From the IMG/VR virus record IMGVR_UViG_3300008267_000109, positions 1-42,150 of that record: 42,150 nucleotides of DNA. The stretch is one strand, 5' to 3'. The position numbers and the translations under genes were made by a program. Below the pieces are notes generated by a model. The model worked only from the letters and a program-made list of their open reading frames with translations. It made no database searches and was not told the origin of the DNA. Below are positions 1-8,100 of this stretch, piece by piece (the first letter of the stretch is position 1; each line of letters opens with the position of its first letter). The DNA comes from a virus.

Positions 1-58
1 AGTTTAATAAAAAATAATAATTTATTATTAAAATATATAATAGCATAGGAAGTACAAC

Positions 59-394
59 ATGGCAATGGGAAGTTATTTTTTGGGATCTGAAGTAAAAATA
101 CCAGTTACTGTTCAGGTTAATGGAATACCCCTTACTGGTGTTGTTCCAATAATTGACAAAATAATATTGCCGTCTGGAACTAGTGCCTCTGGATTCCCCT
201 CTGCTATGGAGGCCACTCACACAGGATCGTCAACTTATTTTTACAATTATAAGCCCAATGTAATTGGAGACTACATAGTATTAATAAATATTAATTACCA
301 GGGATCTACATATACCACTATTGAAAATTTTACTGTAAATGACAATGTACTAAAAATAGCAACTAAAAATATTCCAAGGGCGGTAGCAAGCTAA
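59..394 (+). CDS. Small Ig-like virion protein (hypothetical)
   Basis: This 111-aa protein has no recognised family by sequence. It is rich in alternating hydrophobic/polar beta-strand segments. It follows an Ig-like pattern: a GSEVKIPVTV strand near residues 9-18, a central TGSSTYFYNY strand around 56-65, a GDY...NINYQGSTYT hairpin and a final FTV strand. The same pattern recurs in the N-terminal half of the next gene, so the two look like diverged copies of one fold. ATG 59 is preceded by AGGAAG at 48-53. The stop overlaps the next start as TAATG, indicating translational coupling. It is probably a small decoration, neck or tail accessory subunit; that role is inferred from its place at the head of a virion gene block. 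No signal peptide or membrane segment is visible. Confidence 0.6.
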   Translation: MAMGSYFLGSEVKIPVTVQVNGIPLTGVVPIIDKIILPSGTSASGFPSAMEATHTGSSTYFYNYKPNVIGDYIVLININYQGSTYTTIENFTVNDNVLKIATKNIPRAVAS

Positions 395-1305
395 TGTCAA
401 ATGACAGAACAAAAGCAACTCAGGGCGAAGTTGTAGAATTAACAGTAACATTTTACGGTTTTGATGGAGCACCAACTCAATCAATACCAAGTCCAAAAAT
501 TTCAATTGTATCTTCAGATGGATCAGTAATATTAAGTCAAACATCTGCTGGTATAACTAATCCAAGTACTGGAGTATATAAATACTTTTATGATGTTCCA
601 AAAACAGCAGAAAGAGGTTTGTGGAAAGATCTATGGACATCAAATATTGATGGCGTCGAACTAGAAAATGAATTTAACTTTTTGGTGGTTTCAGAATCCG
701 CTGCAATACCAGATGGTAGTATAAAACTTGGTGATGATGTTTCTTTTGATTTTTCACAGGAAGAATTAGAGGGAATAAATGTTCTTTTAAAACAATTAAA
801 ATGCAGATTAAGATCTGATGGTCGTAAGCCAAAAAGAGATAGATATGGTGCCTTTATTTATGATGCCTATGGGGAGTTGGTAACTGAAGAGTGTAATGTT
901 TTTTCTGATGAAATTTTAGCCTGCTTTCTGGTCCAATCACTATCCGAATTTAATTCTACTCCATTCTTTACATCATATCAATTTTCCGACCAAATAATCT
1001 ACAAAACTTTTGCAAATGTTATAATAGAGGGAGCTTATGTAGTGGCATTGGCATCACAAGCACTGGTTGAAAGAGGAAGAGATTTCACAATAAGTGATGG
1101 TGGTATATCCTACCAGCCACCACAGTTAGGAGATTTTTTACAATCTCATTATCAAAATTGGTTGACAACATATCGAGAGAGGCTTAAATTTATTAAAGCC
1201 TCTATTAGACCTGGTCCTGCAACATTTGGTACATATTCAAATTTATCCTCTGGAAGTCCTGCTTTTGCAAGGTTAAGACATATAAGACAAAGAAAAATAG
1301 TATAG
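394..1305 (+). CDS. Virion structural protein, Ig-like N-terminus
   Basis: This 303-aa protein has two parts. Residues 1-100 form an Ig-like beta domain resembling the upstream small protein (GEVVELTVTF, then TGVYKYFYDV, then NEFNFLVV). Residues 115-303 form a separate, more helical domain containing RGRDFTISDGGISYQPPQLG and a basic tail ending RLRHIRQRKIV. The C-terminal segment looks like conserved phage connector-type proteins I have seen, but I cannot name a family. It starts within the TAATG overlap with the previous gene and ends with TAG, one of the genes that shows the code is standard. A head-tail connector, neck or fibre-attachment role is inferred from context only. Confidence 0.6.
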   Translation: MSNDRTKATQGEVVELTVTFYGFDGAPTQSIPSPKISIVSSDGSVILSQTSAGITNPSTGVYKYFYDVPKTAERGLWKDLWTSNIDGVELENEFNFLVVSESAAIPDGSIKLGDDVSFDFSQEELEGINVLLKQLKCRLRSDGRKPKRDRYGAFIYDAYGELVTEECNVFSDEILACFLVQSLSEFNSTPFFTSYQFSDQIIYKTFANVIIEGAYVVALASQALVERGRDFTISDGGISYQPPQLGDFLQSHYQNWLTTYRERLKFIKASIRPGPATFGTYSNLSSGSPAFARLRHIRQRKIV

Positions 1306-1311
1306 ACTTTT

Positions 1312-1320
1312 TGGTAGAAT
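1312..1320 (+). promoter_or_regulatory. Possible extended -10 promoter motif
   Basis: TGG followed by TAGAAT sits in the 30-bp gap between a TAG stop and ATG 1336, preceded by a short T run. It matches the TGn-TAnnnT extended -10 form and closely resembles the motif at 19228-19236, also a T run then TGG then a -10 hexamer just upstream of a gene. There is no -35 match. In DNA this AT-rich the motif may be chance. Confidence 0.25.
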
Positions 1321-1335
1321 TATTAGGAATATAAA

Positions 1336-1842
1336 ATGATTTTAAAAATAGCAAAAAAATCACAAATAGAGGAAAAACATAAATTACTTGGCAAAATAAG
1401 AACTCATTTAAAAAATAATGATATGGCCAAAGATTTGCTAAAAAAATATAAAATAAAAGATTGGATTCTTGATGCATTTCCATTAGATTTCAAAGAGATG
1501 AAGGTTACTGCAAAAACAATAAATGGAACTGTATATTTAAACCCAAATGTAATTAAGATGAATTTTGATATAATTATGAGATATGTAATACATGAATTTG
1601 TCCATGTACTTCAACATATTTCAGAGGAAAAAAACGGTGAAGACACTGAAGATGATAAGGTAGATGATTATTTAGATAGAGATGATGAAATAGAAGCATT
1701 TCAACATCAAGTTGCTTTTGATGCAGATAATAGGGGTGAAAAAGAAGCAGAAGAATATGTTGATGAATTATTAGAGTTTCATAAAATTCCAAAAAAAGAA
1801 AGAGCGGAAAAAAAGAAAGAATTAATGAAACATGTAGATTAA
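1336..1842 (+). CDS. HEFVH zinc metalloprotease-like protein
   Basis: This 168-aa protein carries an HExxH motif, HEFVH, at residues 86-90 at the end of a hydrophobic helix (IIMRYVIHEFVHVLQH). This is the zinc-binding and catalytic signature of the zincin metallopeptidases. An acidic helix with DEIEAFQHQ (residues 117-125) follows about 30 residues later, and E118 or E120 could be the third zinc ligand of a gluzincin arrangement. The preceding GTVYLNPN strand (residues 64-71) resembles the edge strand of minimal proteases. There is no signal peptide, so it acts in the cytoplasm or within the virion. It is Lys/Glu-rich, unlike its beta-rich neighbours. ATG 1336 follows AGGAAT. The role could be virion protein maturation, a packaged effector or host modification; sequence does not decide this. 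Confidence 0.65.
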   Translation: MILKIAKKSQIEEKHKLLGKIRTHLKNNDMAKDLLKKYKIKDWILDAFPLDFKEMKVTAKTINGTVYLNPNVIKMNFDIIMRYVIHEFVHVLQHISEEKNGEDTEDDKVDDYLDRDDEIEAFQHQVAFDADNRGEKEAEEYVDELLEFHKIPKKERAEKKKELMKHVD

Positions 1843-1880
1843 CTGCTATTATTTTCCATCTAAATTAGAGAGTAGATGAT

Positions 1881-3905
1881 ATGATTATAATATCGGGACA
1901 ATCTCCTGCGCCAAGTGAAAAGTTGGTATTGCCAACCGAAGTGGTTTCATTTATTTTAGTAGAAAAAAATAATTCTATTGTATCTATATCAAATACAGAT
2001 GTATATATAGACAATTTTTTGGCGATAAAATCTGGAGAATTTACACCAGAGTTTGACGGTGAAGATTCATTAATAGACAGGGATGGAGATAATGTAATAT
2101 TTACTATTTCTGCATTAAATCCTTTTAAACTTGGATCAAACGTAGAAGTTAGAATAAGGACAGAAGATCTTGATAACAATGTATATAATTTTTCATATAT
2201 ATTTAGTGTAATTCCAAATAATCCAATTTTAATAGACTCAAATCCGAAAAATGATCAAATAATAAAAAATCCACAAATATTATATTTTTCATTTGAAGAT
2301 GTAATATATGATGTTGATGTTTCAAGTTTAAAAATCCTCTTAGAGGATAATATATTATTAAATAATTCATCTTTCAATGAAGATTTTTGTTCTACATCTT
2401 TATCCGATATAATAAGAGTTTCAGACGGAGTACTTGTTAGAATTGGTTTAAAAAATTTTTTAAAAAATGGAAAGTTTAATATAAAGTATTCAATAAAGAA
2501 TACAAATTCTGGAATTTTAAATGGATTTTTAAAATTTGAAGTAGAATTAACAGAAGCTACATTGCCAGATATATTTCCACAGATTGTATACGAAGGAAGC
2601 CAGAGGGGTATTGAGAGAGTTGCAAATCTTGGAATTGGAGATTCCGTTCTTATAAAATGGCGTAAGCCCTTTTCCAGATCTTATAAAGGCGAAACATATT
2701 TTTCTATATATCAAAGTGAAAGTAGATTGGGAATCTTTGATCAAAATCCAAAATATATAGCAAAAAACTCTATATTAAATGGTAATATAAATGGACTAAG
2801 AAGCGGTACAATGTATGCCTTTGCAGGAAGAGCTTTTGAGGTATATTCCGAATCATTTACAACAGATGGAATGACTGAACATAATAATAGCTTTTTTATT
2901 GTTCCAGAAAAAACCACATTAACATCCATGGTATCTGCGACTTCTCTAATACTAGAAGTAGAATCAACTGATGGTTATCCTGATTATGGAATATTAATTA
3001 TAAATAAAACAGAGGTAGTAAGATATGTTAGTAAAACAGAAAATTCATTCATTCTAGGCTCTGGATACAGGGGGTTAAGTGGCACTCAACCATCGGTATT
3101 TGTTCCTGGAGATGAGGTAAACTTATTTTTTGCCTGCCAGGATAAAAATTCAAATATAGTTACTGTAGTTCCGACTGCAAGCGATGGATATTCAATAGAT
3201 AGAAATATTAACGAGGTAGGAACACTTGTAACTGATTATTCTGATGAAGACCAGAAATTCTTTCAGGGCTTTGACTTCTGTGGTTATCACAGAGCTTTGC
3301 CACAAAAGACATTACAGGGGGTTGATGACTGTCCATCTTATCTTGGTGGAGAGTTTAATGGATTTAGAGGATTTAATCTATTTGATAGAATGATTAGCAG
3401 AGAAGAGGTTTTATTAGATCAAACTGGCGAACCAGTAATATTACTAAGAAGGGTGTGGAATGGAAGAACATGTAGCTGCGCAAACTTGAGAGGTCAGCAT
3501 CCAAAGCTAAAGTCATGCAAAGATTGTTTTGGAACAACATTTGAAGGTGGGTATGACCAATTTAACTATAGAAGAAGAATAGACGGAAGAGTTATGGTTA
3601 AATTTGGTGATACAACAGAAGATCTAAAATTAGGACAGCAAGGCCATATGCAGGTTGAGTACGAACCATCATGCTGGACCCTTCCAGCTCCAGCGATAAG
3701 AGATAGAGATTTGATAATTAGATTTGATTATACTAATGATATAGAATATATATATGAAGTATTAGATGTTACAAAAGAAAAATTAGTCTTTAGACATTTT
3801 ACACGTCAAAGGTTAAGATTAAAGAGGCTTGATAAAACAGATATTGTATATACTTATCCAATAGATTATTCATTAATAAGGAGTTACGGTGAATTTCTGG
3901 GTTAA
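1881..3905 (+). CDS. Large Ig-like virion protein with Cys cluster
   Basis: This 674-aa protein begins with two or three beta-sandwich, Ig/FN3-like modules (about residues 1-120, 110-220 and 225-320). The third holds the FN3-like VLIKWRKPFSRSYKGETYFSIY. A region resembling 'EVVRYVSKTENSFILGSGYRG' phage tail modules follows around 375-405. The C-terminal 200 residues carry a four-cysteine cluster, C531, C533, C546 and C549, as CxC-x12-CxxC followed by FGTTFEGGY, suggesting a zinc-binding ribbon. ATG 1881 is chosen because the earlier ATG at 1876 hits a stop at once. Its last 17 bases overlap the next gene. It is probably a neck, whisker or connector protein; the role is inferred from context. 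Confidence 0.6.
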   Translation: MIIISGQSPAPSEKLVLPTEVVSFILVEKNNSIVSISNTDVYIDNFLAIKSGEFTPEFDGEDSLIDRDGDNVIFTISALNPFKLGSNVEVRIRTEDLDNNVYNFSYIFSVIPNNPILIDSNPKNDQIIKNPQILYFSFEDVIYDVDVSSLKILLEDNILLNNSSFNEDFCSTSLSDIIRVSDGVLVRIGLKNFLKNGKFNIKYSIKNTNSGILNGFLKFEVELTEATLPDIFPQIVYEGSQRGIERVANLGIGDSVLIKWRKPFSRSYKGETYFSIYQSESRLGIFDQNPKYIAKNSILNGNINGLRSGTMYAFAGRAFEVYSESFTTDGMTEHNNSFFIVPEKTTLTSMVSATSLILEVESTDGYPDYGILIINKTEVVRYVSKTENSFILGSGYRGLSGTQPSVFVPGDEVNLFFACQDKNSNIVTVVPTASDGYSIDRNINEVGTLVTDYSDEDQKFFQGFDFCGYHRALPQKTLQGVDDCPSYLGGEFNGFRGFNLFDRMISREEVLLDQTGEPVILLRRVWNGRTCSCANLRGQHPKLKSCKDCFGTTFEGGYDQFNYRRRIDGRVMVKFGDTTEDLKLGQQGHMQVEYEPSCWTLPAPAIRDRDLIIRFDYTNDIEYIYEVLDVTKEKLVFRHFTRQRLRLKRLDKTDIVYTYPIDYSLIRSYGEFLG

Positions 3906-4230
3906 AAATTCAATAGGTAAAGAGGATGCAATGTTAACATTTGCAACTATATCTTTTTTTGTTATAACAATATCAATAATATTGGCATCAATATCTGAGA
4001 TAAACGTTGGCGGTTTTAAAGTAAATTTTATACCACTTGATTCAGGCTTGGCGTCAATATATCTTGGTGCAACATTTACTGCTTATGTAACAAGAAAATG
4101 GACAGATAAAAAATATGATAAAAATGAAAAAAATAAACCATCTGAAGATAAAGATATTATAGATCAAAAAACAGAAATAGTATCAGTTGTTTCTAATTTT
4201 AAAAAAGATAATAAAAATGAAAAAAAATAA
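3889..4230 (+). CDS. Two-TM holin-like membrane protein
   Basis: This 113-aa protein has two hydrophobic segments, about residues 15-35 (MLTFATISFFVITISIILAS) and 52-68 (around LASIYLGATFTAYV). A highly charged, Lys-rich tail follows. This layout is common among small phage holin-like proteins encoded near structural genes. The start used is GTG 3889, six bases after AAGGAG (3879-3884), inside the end of the previous gene. An alternative ATG at 3931 with AGAGG at 3921-3925 would give 99 residues starting directly at the first membrane segment. I favour GTG because the short amphipathic lead with NSIGKEDAM looks like part of the conserved protein. Holin function is inferred from topology only. 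Confidence 0.5.
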   Translation: MNFWVKNSIGKEDAMLTFATISFFVITISIILASISEINVGGFKVNFIPLDSGLASIYLGATFTAYVTRKWTDKKYDKNEKNKPSEDKDIIDQKTEIVSVVSNFKKDNKNEKK

Positions 4231-4546
4231 TTTTTTTAAAAAGTTACCATTTCAGGCAAAAATATTTATAATATCTGTTTTAATTTTATTTTTAACTTTT
4301 TTTTTATTAAACAAATTAGACAAAAAATTTCTAAAATCTTTAGAAGATTCAAAAAATAAAATTAAAAAAGAATTAGAATCAATTGAAAAAAAAGAAAATG
4401 AAATTATTATTAACAATAATAAAATAGAATCAATTGGAAATGAGATATCTGCAACTGAAAATAAAATAGAAGAAATAAAAAATAAAAAAACTGAAGAAAG
4501 TACATTAGATAATTTTTTTGATAAACAAATAGAGAAAATAAAATGA
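4217..4546 (+). CDS. Single-TM coiled-coil protein, i-spanin-like
   Basis: This protein of about 109 aa has one N-terminal membrane segment (FIISVLILFLTFFLLNKL). A long Lys/Glu/Asn-rich coiled coil follows, reaching almost to the C-terminus. An N-in anchor with a periplasmic coiled coil is the layout of inner-membrane spanins of the Rz type, but no sequence signature confirms it. The frame is open upstream to a TTG at 4187. I chose ATG 4217 because the TTG has no Shine-Dalgarno and would add a 44-bp overlap. The ATG overlaps the previous stop by 14 bp, and the next gene starts in an ATGA overlap. Base composition is extremely A-rich. Confidence 0.5.
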   Translation: MKKNNFFKKLPFQAKIFIISVLILFLTFFLLNKLDKKFLKSLEDSKNKIKKELESIEKKENEIIINNNKIESIGNEISATENKIEEIKNKKTEESTLDNFFDKQIEKIK

Positions 4547-4758
4547 TTTTTGATAAATTAAAAAAAATTGCAAATTTAATAAAAGATGAAAAAAATAAAA
4601 ATAAAATAATATCTAATATACAAAAAATTTCAGATGATTTATCTTCAAAGGACAATTTATTAATTGACATTAAAGAAATGTCATCAATTTTTGATAATGA
4701 AAAAGTTGAAGAATTTTCATCAAATGATAAAATAAAAAAAATAACATTGGACGTTTAA
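4543..4758 (+). CDS. Small Lys/Ile-rich helical protein (hypothetical)
   Basis: This 71-aa protein is made of charged amphipathic helices (FDKLKKIANLIKDEKNKNK; EMSSIFDNEKVEEFSSND). It has no membrane segment, signal or recognised motif. It is joined to the upstream gene by an ATGA overlap, and its stop touches the next ATG, so it is translated as part of the same four-gene cassette. Composition matches its immediate neighbours (very A-rich) rather than the tail genes. It could be a regulator or partner of the adjacent membrane proteins; nothing in the sequence shows which. Confidence 0.45.
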   Translation: MIFDKLKKIANLIKDEKNKNKIISNIQKISDDLSSKDNLLIDIKEMSSIFDNEKVEEFSSNDKIKKITLDV

Positions 4759-5166
4759 ATGTTTTTAATATTATTATTACTAAATAATGCTTTTGCTGGA
4801 GATGAAATGAAGGCTGGAGATAAGCTTAAATATGATTCATATGTATTAAGCATTGAAGAAGCTAATAAATTAAAAAAAAGAATTATAGAATTGGAAAAAA
4901 AAGAAGAGTTATTAACTCAATATGAAAAATTAAATACATTAAGAAAAGAACAAAATGAAATTCTTACCTTTAACTTATCTTTAAAAGATAATCAAATTTC
5001 TTCTTACAAAAATATAATTAAAGAATATGAAGAAATAGAAGATATAAAAAATAAAAAAGAAGTTAATAAATTTATTAAAAATGGATCGTTAATTTTATCA
5101 GGTGTTTTATTTATGGGCCTGTCAGTTTATGCTGCAGATAAGTTTGATGATTCTTTAGAAAAATAA
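4759..5166 (+). CDS. Secreted coiled-coil protein with C-terminal TM
   Basis: This 135-aa protein opens with a very short signal-like segment, MFLILLLLNNAFAG. It has a plausible signal peptidase I site after AFA, but no lipobox cysteine and no basic n-region. Residues about 30-105 form a Lys/Glu-rich coiled coil (EEANKLKKRIIELEKKEELL). The C-terminus holds a hydrophobic span (SLILSGVLFMGLSVYAA) and a short charged tail. A secreted N-terminus plus a C-terminal membrane anchor recalls the topology of unimolecular spanins, minus the lipidation. ATG 4759 directly follows the previous stop, with GGA upstream. Function is inferred from topology and neighbours. Confidence 0.5.
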   Translation: MFLILLLLNNAFAGDEMKAGDKLKYDSYVLSIEEANKLKKRIIELEKKEELLTQYEKLNTLRKEQNEILTFNLSLKDNQISSYKNIIKEYEEIEDIKNKKEVNKFIKNGSLILSGVLFMGLSVYAADKFDDSLEK

Positions 5167-5176
5167 TGGAGAGATT

Positions 5177-8100
5177 ATGGGAAAATCAAATTACCCAGAA
5201 AAATACGATACATCAGTTGAAATTCCACAAGTTCGTGGAAATATAAATGATATTTCAATAGATTTACTTTCCTCTATAAGATCGGCCATTTTTCAGATAG
5301 AGCGTACACTTGGAATAAACCCACAGGGTTCTGCGACAAATACTGTTGCAGAAAGATTATCAAAATCAATTGATGCCTCTGGAAATATAAAAAAGGAAGC
5401 ATTCGATAGCGCTGGAGTAATTTATGGCCCAATAACAAATGATTTAATATCATCTGTTGCGGCAATTGATGAATCAAAATTAAAACTAAACTTTCCCACA
5501 TCATTATTACAGACAGAGATAAATTTAACTTTATCTAAATTAAATAATATTCTAAGTCAGCTAGAAGAAGTATCTTCAAAATTATCATCTCATATCTACT
5601 TAGATACTCCAAATAGACATACTGCAAAATCTATTTATATAGACCAAATTATTCAATCTGGATTAGAAACCGCAAAAACTTCTATTGGAGAAGAATCTTT
5701 ACATGATTTTCTATCCGATCTATTAAATGGCCATATTAAATATACTGGCGCAAATATTAGTGAGTTAAATAATTCTCATTTATCTAATCAAATATGGTTT
5801 GACAGCTCAAATGTATCTGACATTATATCTTCAAATAATGTACAAAGCGCACTTGAAGATATAGCTATTATTGCCTCTGGACAAGAAGAGTCTCATCAGA
5901 ATACATTTCATGGCAATGGATATTTAAATTATTCAAATATTGAACTTTTAAATTTAAATAATTTTTATTACGAGAATATACAAGTCTCATTTACAGAGCC
6001 TTTGTCAGTTGATTCTAGTAGAAAAACTAAAATTTTCATAACAACTCCTTTTGATCTATATAATATAGGTCAAGGAGATATTGTATCTTTAAATTTATCT
6101 AGCGGAAATGTAGAATATGTAATATCTGATATATTTTATACTGGATTAAATGTATCTAGCTTTAATATATTTGGATCGTTACCGGAATCATCTAATATAA
6201 ATTCAGTTGCATCTTTTAGAAAAAGAGATAAACAGAGCACGGTTGATTGGGGTTGGTCAACAACCGTAATTGAGTATCCAGATTTATTATCTGCAAATTT
6301 AATAAAAATTGCAAACCCTAGATCCCCTGGTGTAATTTCTAGAAAATTTTCATCAAATTCTGTATTATCTACAAATACTTTTACTATTGAAATAAATGGA
6401 AAAGAATATACAATAGAGTCTTATAAACCAGGGTATCAACATCAAACAATAGAATCAACAATATCTGCTATAAATGAATCACTATTGGAACAGGGAGCTG
6501 GAGCGTTAGCATATAAGGTTTTATCAAAAAATACAGGCCAATATGAGCTAGCAATAATATCAAATTTTTCAGACGAAGAATCATATATAAAAATATCATC
6601 AACATCTAATTCTTTAGAACTTTTAAAATTAGATCATTTGAATAATAAAATTATATATGGAAATAATGGATCAATATTAAATATAAATGGTGTTAAAAAA
6701 TTAGATAATAATATAATATTTTCTCTAAATGGCCTTCAATTAGACGTAGGGTTAAATTCAATATCTGGTGCTAATTTTTCAGAATATGAATTAAAAGTCG
6801 GAGATATGATAGATATATCTGGGTCAGAACAAGACGATGGAAGCTACATAATAGAGTCAATTCTTTCTGACAGAATATTTGTAAACAGTTCTCAGCTACA
6901 ATCTGGAATTTGGACATCTACGTCTGATGAGGCAACAAATTTTAAAGTAAATAGAAATATAGTATCTTTAAATTCTTATAATTTTATAGGAACAATAGCA
7001 TCCCCACAGGGCACATTGTTGGAGATTATTTTAGATAAAAATTTAAATCCATCATATAGAACAAAATTAGAATATAAAATGACTTTTTATTCTGGAGATT
7101 CACTGTATTCTATAATTGAATCATCTAATGTAAGTCAAAATATTTCTGAAATTTTATATTTTAAATATGATGGAACAGATCTTTATTGTTATTTTAGTGA
7201 AAATAAAAAACAAAAAATAACAAATTATAAAAACAAATATGTAACTATTTTTAGTGAAAATTATAATTTTAATATTAAAATTATAATATATAATGCTGAT
7301 GATATTATATCTTATATGTCATCACTATCTATAACAGAATTATCAAGAGAGGTATATGCATATGGTATAGTAGATTATGAAAGTATAATACTACTATCAG
7401 CATTATCATATTCATCCGCCAATGCAAGGGTCGAGGGAGGTTTTTTTAGACTTCCTTATGTACTGGACCTTAAAGATACTGGATCTTTAAAATATAAAGA
7501 TTTATCAAGAGATTCTATATTAAATATTCAACAAATTCCAACTATGGAATTAAGAAACTCTGGCATTATTAATGGTCTTGAAATATTAAATGTATCATTA
7601 GATATAAATTTAAATTATATAGTAAATGTATCTCCAGGGACTGCTTATATTTCTGGTAAAAGATTTTCTTTTGAAAAGTTTAATTCAATAAACACAGGAA
7701 TTGATTCAACATCTTTTGATAAAATAATTTTGTTTATAAACAAAGATGGTATTTTGTTTGCAGATTCTGCAAACTCATTAACATGTAATTTTTCTATAAA
7801 TTCAAATGATAATATCATACTTGGCACAATTGAATACAACAATATAGAATTTCAAATAATAGACCAGAGATTGCTAATATCAGATCTAGATTTTAAAATT
7901 TTAAACTCAGTAACTGTTAGCCCAGTAAATGGAATGGGTCATTTTACATCTATAAATAAAGCTATAAAATATGTAAAAAGATTTTCACAGATTTATCCAA
8001 ATGCAGGAATTCCAGAGATAAAATTAAAATCAGGAACGCATAGAATAGAAGTAGATACAAATTCTACATTTGCATCAGTATCTAATTTAAATCTTATAGA

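Noticed and set aside
13-29. Inverted repeat AATAATAA / TTATTATT before the first gene
   Set aside because: The stem contains only A-T pairs with a one-base centre and no T run at a useful place, so it is weak as a terminator and likely compositional. A TATAAT at 36-41 was also dropped because initiation would fall on the ribosome site.
4187-4216. TTG start adding ten residues to the coiled-coil membrane protein
   Set aside because: No SD and a 44-bp overlap with the previous gene; ATG 4217 is in frame and sits directly before the basic lead of the membrane segment.
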